A stretch of DNA of 64,000 nt. Source: Pseudobutyrivibrio sp. MD2005. Lineage in GTDB: Bacteria; Bacillota; Clostridia; Lachnospirales; Lachnospiraceae. How positions within the stretch are numbered: position 1 is the first letter of the stretch; each line of letters opens with the position of its first letter. This document shows positions 52,341 through 60,610 of this stretch, one piece after another. The notes beneath the pieces were generated by a model that saw only the letters and a list, made by a program, of their open reading frames with translations, was not told the origin of the DNA and did no database searches. The translations under genes were made by a program, and so were the position numbers. The stretch is taken from the NCBI RefSeq assembly GCF_000621865.1, contig NZ_JHXE01000012.1, forward strand, positions 62,001 to 126,000, given 5' to 3'.

Positions 52341-52856
52341 CTATCCCATTAAAATATCTAGTACTGCACCATATACCTCGTCGCTTTTGACCTTCCAGTT
52401 ATTGCAAAGTGTTTCAGCCTGCTCCTTTGTTCCAACATGAAAACTAAGATCCATTGTAGGAACATCATTTTCCGTGATGCGAAGCTGAACCACATATCCG
52501 CCTCTATCCGCCTTGAAGTAGGTAGCTTTGTAGCTATTTTCCTCCTTCATGGTGATAGAATTAAGCTTTAAATATTTATTTATATCCTTTGACAGAGCAG
52601 GAGAAATCTTTTCCTGAAAAAGCTCTAATGTCTTCTTGCCCTCGTCTGTAATTGAATACGTTGTGTTGTTATGATTAGTCTTAGATAAAATCAGACCAGC
52701 CTCTTCATCATCACTGATAGCCTGCTGAGCTGTAAAATAATCAGTAAGATTTCCCTCCAGGAAGAAATCTGTAATCTGACTGTTGCTAAGTGGGAATCCA
52801 CTCCGATTAAGTAATTCTAGTATTGTAATCTTGTATATTAAATTCGGTTCTGCCAT
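52341..52856 (-). CDS. DUF4364 protein, probable winged-helix regulator
   Basis: A 171-residue protein of the DUF4364 family, common in Clostridia. The N-terminal half resembles a winged helix (YKITILELLNRSGFPLSNSQ, FTAQQAISDDEEAGLI), followed by a beta-rich C-terminal part (GGYVVQLRITENDVPTMDL). The ATG at 52856 with AAGGTGAGG before it is preferred to one four codons upstream. It lies between rho and the second two-component system. Function unknown. Confidence 0.85.
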   Translation of the reverse strand: MAEPNLIYKITILELLNRSGFPLSNSQITDFFLEGNLTDYFTAQQAISDDEEAGLILSKTNHNNTTYSITDEGKKTLELFQEKISPALSKDINKYLKLNSITMKEENSYKATYFKADRGGYVVQLRITENDVPTMDLSFHVGTKEQAETLCNNWKVKSDEVYGAVLDILMG

Positions 52857-52893
52857 GATATTCCTCACCTTGTTAAAACTTAAATGAGTGCTA

Positions 52894-54303
52894 TTAAATC
52901 ACTCTCTTGCGTATTACCATATCAATGTATTCGTCATTGTTTTTAGTATGAGCAAACATATTGAGTATAGTCTCTACCGCATCTTCTTTTCTGGCACCGT
53001 TGATAGCCTTACGCATGATTTCCATAGCATCAAGCTCTTTCTTTGAAAGAAGTAAATCTTCTCTACGTGTACCAGAACCAGTAATATCGATTGCTGGGAA
53101 AATTCTCTTTTCAGAAAGCTTTCTATCAAGAATAAGCTCCATGTTACCTGTACCCTTGAACTCCTCGAATACAACATCATCCATCTTTGATCCTGTATCT
53201 ACTAATGCAGTTGCAAGGATTGTAAGAGATCCGCCTTCTCTCATATTTCTGGCTGCACCAAAGAATTTCTTTGGCATATGAAGTGCAGCTGGATCAAGAC
53301 CACCTGAAAGTGTACGTCCAGACGGCTGAACAGTAAGGTTGTACGCACGAGCAAGACGAGTGATAGAGTCAAGAAGAATCATTACGTCTCTTCCATGCTC
53401 AACAAGTCTCTTTGCTCTTTCTATAACCATCTCTGAAACACGCTTGTGATGCTCTGGGCTCTCATCGAATGTTGAGTAGATAACTTCAACATTTTTGCTG
53501 TTTCTCATAGTGTCCTTCATATCTGTAACTTCTTCAGGACGCTCATCGATAAGCAAAATGATAAGATGCATATCAGGATGCGAATAATTTACTGAAGTGG
53601 CAACTTCCTTTAGAAGTGTTGTCTTACCAGCTTTTGGCTGAGAAACGATCATACCACGCTGTCCCTTACCAATTGGGCTGACAAGATCAACGATACGCAT
53701 AGCTACAGAACTGCGCTGACGCTCTAATCTAATACGTTCATTTGGGAAGATTGGTGTCAAATCCTCGAAATTAGGACGCTTTGTAGCAGCATCTGGTGTG
53801 TAACCATTTATAGTATCAATAATCATTAAGGCAGCAAACTTATCTGTTGGATTATTAAAACGCTTTTTACCAACAATAATATCTCCGGTCTTAAGATTAA
53901 ACTTTTTGATTTGTGACTGAGATACATATACGTCATCTGTACCTGGCATGTAGTTATCACAACGAATAAAGCCGAAGCCATCCCCCATAACCTCCAAAAT
54001 ACCACTTGCTGGTATAAGGTTATCCATTGGGATGTCTCTTTCCTGCTTTTCTACCTTTTCAGTTTTCTCTACCTTATCAGCTTTTTCAACCTTTTCAGGC
54101 TTTTCAGCCCTCTCTGCTTTTTCTGGCTTCTCAGTTTTTTCTTCTGTAGAAGCAGCTTCAGCATTTTGCTTGTCGATTTCGTCCTGGGCAAGCATAGCCT
54201 CAACCAAATCAGCTTTCTTCATAGCAGATGCGCCTTTTATTCCCCTAGCTTTTGCTAAGTCGCGCAAAATTGTTACTGACAAGCTTTCATATTTTTCTCT
54301 CAT
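52894..54303 (-). CDS. rho: Transcription termination factor Rho
   Basis: A 469-residue hexameric RNA-dependent ATPase. The N-terminal Rho domain ([12 protein letters not shown]) is separated from the cold-shock-like RNA-binding domain ([20 protein letters not shown]) by a low-complexity [11 protein letters not shown] tract of about 50 residues. The ATPase has [15 protein letters not shown] (Walker A), [16 protein letters not shown] (Walker B) and the R-loop. The C-terminus is complete. Charged insertions at this place are seen in other Firmicute and actinobacterial Rho proteins. It has its own promoter. Confidence 0.97.
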   Translation of the reverse strand: MREKYESLSVTILRDLAKARGIKGASAMKKADLVEAMLAQDEIDKQNAEAASTEEKTEKPEKAERAEKPEKVEKADKVEKTEKVEKQERDIPMDNLIPASGILEVMGDGFGFIRCDNYMPGTDDVYVSQSQIKKFNLKTGDIIVGKKRFNNPTDKFAALMIIDTINGYTPDAATKRPNFEDLTPIFPNERIRLERQRSSVAMRIVDLVSPIGKGQRGMIVSQPKAGKTTLLKEVATSVNYSHPDMHLIILLIDERPEEVTDMKDTMRNSKNVEVIYSTFDESPEHHKRVSEMVIERAKRLVEHGRDVMILLDSITRLARAYNLTVQPSGRTLSGGLDPAALHMPKKFFGAARNMREGGSLTILATALVDTGSKMDDVVFEEFKGTGNMELILDRKLSEKRIFPAIDITGSGTRREDLLLSKKELDAMEIMRKAINGARKEDAVETILNMFAHTKNNDEYIDMVIRKRVI

Positions 54304-54381
54304 CTAACTCTCCTTTAAATAATATAAACTCTGGAAATTAAAAGTCGAATCGACTATTGAATTAACTTTGATGATAAATGC

Positions 54382-54410
54382 ATTATATAATGAAAATCGT
54401 CTTGTGTCTA
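54382..54410 (-). promoter_or_regulatory. rho promoter
   Basis: Minus-strand -35 TAGACA (54410-54405) and -10 TATAAT (54387-54382) with a 17-base spacer, about 80 bases before the rho ATG. Confidence 0.7.
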
Positions 54411-54425
54411 TAAGCAAAATAAGGA

Positions 54426-54443
54426 CGGCAGTAGAAACTGCCG
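54426..54443 (-). terminator. Terminator after the pyrophosphatase gene
   Basis: Stem CGGCAG / CTGCCG with a six-base loop, followed on the minus strand by TCCTTATTTTGCTT. Eight bases after the stop at 54451. Confidence 0.65.
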
Positions 54444-54450
54444 CCATTAA

Positions 54451-56094
54451 TTATTCTTGTAATGATTCCATAATTGGTGGAATTAATTGCTTCTTTCTAG
54501 AAACAACGCCTTCTAATAGATAGCTATCTGAAGCAACAGGTAATCTGAAGGCATCGGCAATAATCTTATCTGCCCCATCACCAACAAACAATAACTCTGT
54601 TGACTCTTCTAAAATATCTGTAAGCATTACATATACAGCATTTAAATCTGATGAGCCTAATACTGTATCCATGTAATTCTGTATATCATCCTTTATAGCA
54701 TTTAACTGACTCTTAGATACAGAACTAATCTGTGCAACACCAAACTTTGTATCTCCACTAGTGAAGATCTTGTAATCCTGGTGGAAGATTTGATCTGCTG
54801 TACGTCCCTTAAAGTCACTACCTGCTTCAAACATAGATGTTGCAAGCTCTGTAACATCTACACCTGCAATTTCAGCCAACTCCTTTGCTAAAGATTCGTC
54901 TGTTGGTGTACATGTAGGTGAACGGAACATTAATGTATCAGAAAGGATAGCTGAACAAAGGATTCCTGCTATCTTCTTAGGTATTTCTACCTTGCGCTCT
55001 TTGTACATCAATGTAACGATTGTTGCTGTAGAACCAAGAGGCTGGTTTCTAAATAAGATAGGTGAAACTGTCTCTAATGAGCCTAATCTGTGGTGATCAA
55101 TAATTTCAAGCACATCTGCCTGATCAATACCATCAACCGCCTGTGATTTCTCATTGTGGTCTACTAAGATAAGTCTCTTCTTCTGCATGTTCAAAAGAAG
55201 ACGTCTAGACACCATACCAATGTAGTGTCTGTTTTCATCTAAGATTGGGAAGTCACGATGTCTAACTGTCTTCATAACGTCTCTGACATCATCTACATAA
55301 TCGTCTAATTCGAAGCTAACGATATCTTCCTTCTTCATAAAATACTTGATTGGCATAGACTGATGAATAAGTCTTGCCACTGTAAATGTATCGTATTCTG
55401 TAGTAATAAGTACGACCTGATGGTCTTCTGCGAGCTTAATAATATCATCAGAAACCACCGATGTGTTACATACAACCATGCAGCTACATCCAGCTTCAAT
55501 ACAGATGCGCTGACGCTCCTCAACATTACCTACGATAACTAAATCATCTTCTGTGATATGGTCCAATAAAACCTCACGATTGCTGGCAGCAATCACAACA
55601 GATCCTTTTACAAAATATGCATGTGGATTACCTGTTACAAGTGAACCATTCAAAGTGCCGATGATATTTGAATACTGAGTACGCGCTCTGGATAAAATGC
55701 TGTTGTCATATACATCCATATATGAATATGCAATGTCTCCGTTTACGATAACTCCTTCAAGCTTTCCTGACTTTGCAATTACAGGGAGTGTAACTACGTC
55801 ATTCTCAAGCATAAGCTCCCAGGCCTGCTTTAGAGAAATGTGACTGTCTACTCCTTCAAGCTCTCTGTACTCAATGTCCATCAACTGAGCACCAACGTCG
55901 GTAATAGTCTCTGGCACTTTTACACCAAAGCGTTCCAACACATAGGCTGTTTCCTTATTAAGTTCTCCTGCTTTTTTCGGTACATAGTTCTCGCCTGTGC
56001 TAAGTGCATTCTTAAGATATGCATAAGCAATAGCAGCGCAGATACTATCTGAATCAGGGTTTTTGTGACCGATAATTAATATAGAATTCGGCAT
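54451..56094 (-). CDS. Family II (manganese) inorganic pyrophosphatase with CBS/DRTGG domains
   Basis: A 547-residue DHH-type pyrophosphatase. N-terminal metal site IIGHKNPDSDSICAA; then CBS motifs (LMLENDVVTLPVIAKSGKLE, RHRDFPILDENRHYIGMVSR) flanking a DRTGG-like region of about 110 residues; then LILVDHNEKSQAV and the DHH triad in EIIDHHRLGSLETV; and the DHHA2 domain to the end. Enzymes with this inserted CBS-DRTGG unit are regulated by adenine nucleotides. The ATG at 56094 with GGAGGG before it is used. It hydrolyses pyrophosphate made by synthetases such as the nearby GlyRS. Confidence 0.92.
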   Translation of the reverse strand: MPNSILIIGHKNPDSDSICAAIAYAYLKNALSTGENYVPKKAGELNKETAYVLERFGVKVPETITDVGAQLMDIEYRELEGVDSHISLKQAWELMLENDVVTLPVIAKSGKLEGVIVNGDIAYSYMDVYDNSILSRARTQYSNIIGTLNGSLVTGNPHAYFVKGSVVIAASNREVLLDHITEDDLVIVGNVEERQRICIEAGCSCMVVCNTSVVSDDIIKLAEDHQVVLITTEYDTFTVARLIHQSMPIKYFMKKEDIVSFELDDYVDDVRDVMKTVRHRDFPILDENRHYIGMVSRRLLLNMQKKRLILVDHNEKSQAVDGIDQADVLEIIDHHRLGSLETVSPILFRNQPLGSTATIVTLMYKERKVEIPKKIAGILCSAILSDTLMFRSPTCTPTDESLAKELAEIAGVDVTELATSMFEAGSDFKGRTADQIFHQDYKIFTSGDTKFGVAQISSVSKSQLNAIKDDIQNYMDTVLGSSDLNAVYVMLTDILEESTELLFVGDGADKIIADAFRLPVASDSYLLEGVVSRKKQLIPPIMESLQE

Positions 56095-56107
56095 GGTCCC
56101 TCCATTT

Positions 56108-56770
56108 TTAAACAACTCCTAATGAAAGAATAAGTGAAAATATTGAAACCCCCAATGTAAGTACCAAAAGAACGATTACAACTACAGAAAGCTTTTTAAG
56201 AGAGCTGTAATGCTCAACTGCTTTAAGCGCCTGCTCTTCGCTGTTATCATGTTCCTTTAATAAATCTTGAATCAGTCTGTAAAGGTGAACTGATTCTGAA
56301 TGTGTCTTCTCCGATAGCTCATTTTGGATTGTATCAAGACCTGCAGATACATTTTTAAGTGTGTCCTGAAGGTTCTTGTTATGTTCCTCATAAGACTCTT
56401 GATTATCGCTAACTTGGCCCTTAATGTCAAGTTCTAATTGATCCATGTTGTTTTTAACAACCTGCATCATCCTGTCAACCTGAGTTTCAACGTCAGCTAC
56501 AAGATTGTCTGCTTCCTCCTGTTTCTTAGAAAGCTCTTCCTGAAGCTTAACATTGATTGCTTCCTTCTCCTTGACCAAAGCTTCTAACTCAGCTGCTTTG
56601 TGCTCTTTTTGAGCAATAAGCTCCTGAAGCTGTGTAGCCTTATCACGAAATGCATCAATCTGCTGTAAAAGAAGATCTTCCCCATTTTCGATAGGCTGCT
56701 GAAGCGATGCTGACTGAGCCTGTTCAGACTCTGCCTGCTGTGGGTGCGCTGGAATAATCACATTTTCCAT
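56108..56770 (-). CDS. Coiled-coil protein with C-terminal membrane anchor
   Basis: A 220-residue protein. After a Gln-rich N-terminus, residues about 30-180 are an almost unbroken coiled coil (LLQQIDAFRDKATQLQELIA, KEKEAINVKLQEELSKKQEE), and the C-terminus is one membrane helix (KLSVVVIVLLVLTLGVSIFS). No enzymatic motif. Tail-anchored, helical proteins like this may act as scaffolds. It lies between glyS and the pyrophosphatase gene, 13 to 14 bases from each. Family not recognised. Confidence 0.7.
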   Translation of the reverse strand: MENVIIPAHPQQAESEQAQSASLQQPIENGEDLLLQQIDAFRDKATQLQELIAQKEHKAAELEALVKEKEAINVKLQEELSKKQEEADNLVADVETQVDRMMQVVKNNMDQLELDIKGQVSDNQESYEEHNKNLQDTLKNVSAGLDTIQNELSEKTHSESVHLYRLIQDLLKEHDNSEEQALKAVEHYSSLKKLSVVVIVLLVLTLGVSIFSLILSLGVV

Positions 56771-56784
56771 AGCTTTTTCTCCTC

Positions 56785-58182
56785 CTAAAATGTAAATTTA
56801 TCTGCAAAGTATGCATCTAAATCCGCAATAGCAATACGCTCCTGCTCCATTGAATCACGATGACGAATTGTAACCATATGGTCTTCCTCAGAATCGAAAT
56901 CATATGTGATACAGAATGGTGTACCGATTTCGTCCATACGACGATATCTCTTACCAATTGTTCCTCTATCATCAAATTCGCAGTTGTATTTCTTTGAAAG
57001 CTCTGTAAATACTTTCTCTGCACCCTCGTTAAGCTTCTTTGAAAGTGGAAGCACACCAATCTTAACAGGTGCAAGTGCTGGATGGAAGTGAAGAACTGTA
57101 CGAACATCGCTCTTACCGTCTTTTCCAACTTCTTCCTCATCATATGCAGCACAAAGGAATGCAAGAACTACACGGTCAGCACCAAGTGATGGCTCGATAA
57201 CGTATGGCAAATACTTTTCATTTGTCTCATCATCGAAGTATGTAAGATCCTGACCAGATACATTCTGATGCTGTGTAAGATCGTAATCTGTACGGCTGGC
57301 AATACCCCAAAGCTCACCCCAACCAAATGGGAATAAGAACTCAATATCTGTAGTGCCTGTTGAGTAGAATGAAAGCTCCTCTGGATCGTGATCACGAAGA
57401 CGCATCTCGTCCTCTTTCATACCAAGGCTGATGAGCCAATCACGGCAGAAGCTTCTCCAATACTGGAACCACTCATCCTGTGTACCTGGCTTGCAGAAGA
57501 ACTCAAGCTCCATCTGCTCAAACTCACGTGTACGGAATGTAAAGTTGCCAGGTGTGATCTCGTTACGGAATGACTTACCAATCTGGCCAATACCAAATGG
57601 TACCTTCTTACGAGATGTACGCTGTACGTTCTTGAAGTTAACGAAAATACCCTGAGCTGTCTCTGGACGTAAGTAAACAGTGTTCTTAGCATCCTCAGTA
57701 ACACCCTGGAATGTCTTAAACATAAGGTTGAACTCACGGATATCTGTAAAATTGTGCTTACCACATGATGGGCAAGGAACATTATTGCTTTCGATGAATT
57801 CTTTCATCTCATCTTTTGACCAACCGTCAACAGATGACTTGAGCTCAATGTTATTCTCTGCAGCAAAATCTTCGATAATCTTATCTGCTCTGAAACGCTC
57901 ATGGCATTCCTTACAATCCATAAGTGGATCTGAGAATGAACCAAGATGGCCAGAAGCAATCCATGTCTGTGGGTTCATAAGAATAGCACAATCTACACCA
58001 ACATTGTATGGATTCTGCTGAACAAATTTCTGCCACCAAGCTTTTTTAACATTGTTCTTAAGCTCGACACCAAGATTACCATAATCCCATGTATTTGCAA
58101 GTCCACCGTAAATTTCGGAACCAGCATACACAAATCCTCTTGCTTTTGCGAGAGCAATTATTTTGTCCATTGTTTTTTCCAT
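56785..58182 (-). CDS. glyS: Glycyl-tRNA synthetase, single-chain type
   Basis: A 465-residue class II synthetase of the dimeric (alpha2) kind. Motifs: [20 protein letters not shown] at the N-terminus, [17 protein letters not shown], motif 2 in [20 protein letters not shown] and [11 protein letters not shown], and motif 3 in [16 protein letters not shown]. The zinc cysteines CKEC and CPSC lie in the N-terminal insert. The C-terminal anticodon-binding domain starts at [15 protein letters not shown]. Complete. No T-box leader is present, since the upstream gene is only 17 bases away. Confidence 0.97.
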   Translation of the reverse strand: MEKTMDKIIALAKARGFVYAGSEIYGGLANTWDYGNLGVELKNNVKKAWWQKFVQQNPYNVGVDCAILMNPQTWIASGHLGSFSDPLMDCKECHERFRADKIIEDFAAENNIELKSSVDGWSKDEMKEFIESNNVPCPSCGKHNFTDIREFNLMFKTFQGVTEDAKNTVYLRPETAQGIFVNFKNVQRTSRKKVPFGIGQIGKSFRNEITPGNFTFRTREFEQMELEFFCKPGTQDEWFQYWRSFCRDWLISLGMKEDEMRLRDHDPEELSFYSTGTTDIEFLFPFGWGELWGIASRTDYDLTQHQNVSGQDLTYFDDETNEKYLPYVIEPSLGADRVVLAFLCAAYDEEEVGKDGKSDVRTVLHFHPALAPVKIGVLPLSKKLNEGAEKVFTELSKKYNCEFDDRGTIGKRYRRMDEIGTPFCITYDFDSEEDHMVTIRHRDSMEQERIAIADLDAYFADKFTF

Positions 58183-58199
58183 GATAGATTTATTCCCTT

Positions 58200-58976
58200 C
58201 TAATTTGCTTTATATATAATGAAAACCATGTCAGAAGCATCCTCATTACCATCTGCCTGTGAAATAGCAAGTGTATCTGAGTCAATCAGCTCTACATTTG
58301 CTGTTGAAACGTAGGTGATTGTGCCTGGGACATTAACGGTAACATTTTCATTTACAACTACAACCTGAGAACCTGCAAATACTGAAGCAGCATCAACGGT
58401 ATCAGCCTCTAATAATGCATCATCGGCAACCTGGCTATATAATGTAGCAAAATCATAGCCTGCGCTGACAGCATCTTCATATGAACCTGCATATGTCTCA
58501 TAGGATGTAAACGAACTATAGCAAGCTGCATCCTTGTATGTGGTCTTTATGTATGCCACATCTCCTTTTACAGATAATTTATCTAAGCTAACAGCATTCT
58601 TTCCATTTGTTTCATTAAAGCTTGAAATCAAATCCTTAGTGTAAGCCTTAAGATCAGATTTAGAATATACAGATTCATCAAAATCTGTAACTTCTTCAAA
58701 TACTACACTTCCATCTTCCTTAATTGTAAGAGTAGATGTATCAGCTGACTTACCAAGATTAAATACAAAGCCAAAAACCTTTACCACAAGGAATATAATA
58801 AGTGCCAGAATCAAAGCTAAACAAGCACCAAGTATTATACGATTGCGCATAACCTCTCGCTGTCTGCGTCTGCGTCTTGCTTCCTGGAGCTCCTTAGACG
58901 CGACTCCATTTCTAGGCCTGCTAGCATTATTTCTAGAGCGCATGCCACTTCCCTGGGATGGCCTATTACTTGTCAT
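58200..58976 (-). CDS. Membrane-anchored protein of unknown function
   Basis: A 258-residue protein. The first 45 residues are very basic ([13 protein letters not shown]), followed by a membrane helix ([20 protein letters not shown]) and an extracellular domain of about 180 residues with no known motif. Ser, Asp and Thr are frequent. It lies between recO and glyS, and its start overlaps the recO stop by four bases. I do not recognise the family; a cell-envelope role is possible. Confidence 0.7.
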   Translation of the reverse strand: MTSNRPSQGSGMRSRNNASRPRNGVASKELQEARRRRRQREVMRNRIILGACLALILALIIFLVVKVFGFVFNLGKSADTSTLTIKEDGSVVFEEVTDFDESVYSKSDLKAYTKDLISSFNETNGKNAVSLDKLSVKGDVAYIKTTYKDAACYSSFTSYETYAGSYEDAVSAGYDFATLYSQVADDALLEADTVDAASVFAGSQVVVVNENVTVNVPGTITYVSTANVELIDSDTLAISQADGNEDASDMVFIIYKAN

Positions 58977-59698
58977 AAAAAAACCTCACTCTTATATTTG
59001 TGCGACCTATAGTTTAATCTATAGGCGTCCAAAATTCTAGTCAATTCTTCTTCAGTTTCACTATTCAACACAAAAGTATACAACTTTTCGACGCTTGAGG
59101 AAACAATAAATTGCATTGCATACAAAGTAGAAGCTGATATTTCTGTTCCAGCTTCTTTTAAAGAACACTCTTTACATATCATTCCATGTCTTTTCAAGGA
59201 AAATGCATATAGATTTTCTTTTTTGTCACAGCACATGCAACTAAAGACGTTTGGATACTCTCCATCGATGACCCATGTCTTTAAATCGTATATGTCTCTA
59301 AGTAATCTGTGACTAAACTTTCCAGATTCTACAGCCTTTAAACTCTGATATAAAAGAGCCAGACGATTTCTCTCATCAACACCTTCTACAGATAAAAAAT
59401 CAGCGACCTCTAAAAAATATGAACCAAGGCATACCTTATCGTAATCTGTAGCCAAATCTCTAAAGTAGTTAGATATGTTGGCCTTGCTGATATGATAAGA
59501 GTTGCGACCCTCAAATGCATCAAATACACCAAAACAAAATGGTGAGCAGGCTGCAATGAGTGGATTATTCGGCCTTCTGGCTCCTTTAGCGAAGGCTGTA
59601 ACCCTGCCAGCCTCTTTGGTAAGAATTACCATTCGTTTGTCGAATTCTCCAACATCAGAGACAGAAAGCACCAATCCTGTCAGCGTAACCAGTCCCAT
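58973..59698 (-). CDS. recO: DNA repair protein RecO
   Basis: A 241-residue protein for RecFOR recombination repair. It has the N-terminal OB fold (TLTGLVLSVSDVGEFDKRMV, KEAGRVTAFAKGARRPNNPL) and a C-terminal helical domain with a CxxC zinc site (CMCCDKKENLYAFS; MICKEC). Length normal. It directly follows era, a conserved Firmicute order. Confidence 0.95.
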   Translation of the reverse strand: MGLVTLTGLVLSVSDVGEFDKRMVILTKEAGRVTAFAKGARRPNNPLIAACSPFCFGVFDAFEGRNSYHISKANISNYFRDLATDYDKVCLGSYFLEVADFLSVEGVDERNRLALLYQSLKAVESGKFSHRLLRDIYDLKTWVIDGEYPNVFSCMCCDKKENLYAFSLKRHGMICKECSLKEAGTEISASTLYAMQFIVSSSVEKLYTFVLNSETEEELTRILDAYRLNYRSHKYKSEVFL

Positions 59699-60610
59699 TT
59701 AGTTTAAGTCCTCTTTTTTGTATCCAAAGCTCTTGAGCTCGAAATCACTATCTCTCCAGTCTTTCTTAACCTTAACAAATAGCTTAAGATTTACCTTTGC
59801 ATCCAAAAGCTTTTCTATTTCATAGCGGGAATTTGTACCAATCTTTTTAATCATGGCACCACCCTTTCCTATAATAATACCTTTGTGAGAATTTTTTTCG
59901 CAGACTATTGTTGCTTCAATATCCCACATAGGTCTTTTGCCAGGACGCTCTTTCATGCTATCAATAAGAATTGCGATACCGTGTGGCACCTCATCGTTAA
60001 GTGCATGAAGAGATTTCTCACGAATGATTTCTGCAGTGATTTCACGTAATGTCTGATTAGTAACTGTCTCCTCATCATAAAATGCAGGTCCTTCAGGCAA
60101 ATGTTTAAATATTGTAGAAAGTAAATCGTCGCAGCCTTCTCCGTGCAATGCAGAAACAGGTACAACCTCTATAAAATCGCATAAATCCTTGAATGCCTGA
60201 ATTGTCTCACCAACTTTTGCACCATCTGCCATGTCAATTTTGTTGATAACAAGGATAACAGGCGCTTCTACTGTGGATAAAAGCTCTGCAATTTTCTTAT
60301 CACCTGCGCCTACCTTTGTGTCTGGCTCAATAAGCCAAAGAATCAAATCAACATCGTTGATTGTGCCCTTAGCTGCAGACATCATGTACTCACCAAGCTT
60401 ATTCTTTGCCTGATGCATACCTGGTGTATCAAGGAAAACAATCTGTCCCACATTCTCATCTGTATATACAGTCTGAATGCGATTTCTTGTTGTTTGTGGC
60501 TTGTTACTTGTAATAGCAATCTTCTGACCAATAATATGATTCATAAGAGTACTTTTGCCCACGTTTGGACGTCCTACAATTGTAACAAAACCTGATTTAA
60601 AATTATTCAT
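59699..60610 (-). CDS. era: GTPase Era
   Basis: A 303-residue GTPase for 16S rRNA maturation and small-subunit assembly. G motifs: VGRPNVGKSTLMNH (G1), TTRNRIQ (G2), LDTPGMHQ (G3), VINKIDM (G4) and PVSALHGEG (G5). The C-terminal KH domain with GIIIGKGGAMIKKIG binds the 3' end of 16S rRNA. Its start overlaps the stop of the M16 protease gene by eight bases. Confidence 0.98.
   Translation of the reverse strand: MNNFKSGFVTIVGRPNVGKSTLMNHIIGQKIAITSNKPQTTRNRIQTVYTDENVGQIVFLDTPGMHQAKNKLGEYMMSAAKGTINDVDLILWLIEPDTKVGAGDKKIAELLSTVEAPVILVINKIDMADGAKVGETIQAFKDLCDFIEVVPVSALHGEGCDDLLSTIFKHLPEGPAFYDEETVTNQTLREITAEIIREKSLHALNDEVPHGIAILIDSMKERPGKRPMWDIEATIVCEKNSHKGIIIGKGGAMIKKIGTNSRYEIEKLLDAKVNLKLFVKVKKDWRDSDFELKSFGYKKEDLN

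Noticed and set aside
54032-54180. EKPEKVEK tract in Rho as an assembly error or expansion
   Set aside because: The frame is open throughout and charged low-complexity insertions at this position are known in Rho of other bacteria.
56785-58199. T-box riboswitch for glycyl-tRNA synthetase
   Set aside because: Only 17 bases separate glyS from the upstream gene, with no room for a T-box leader.
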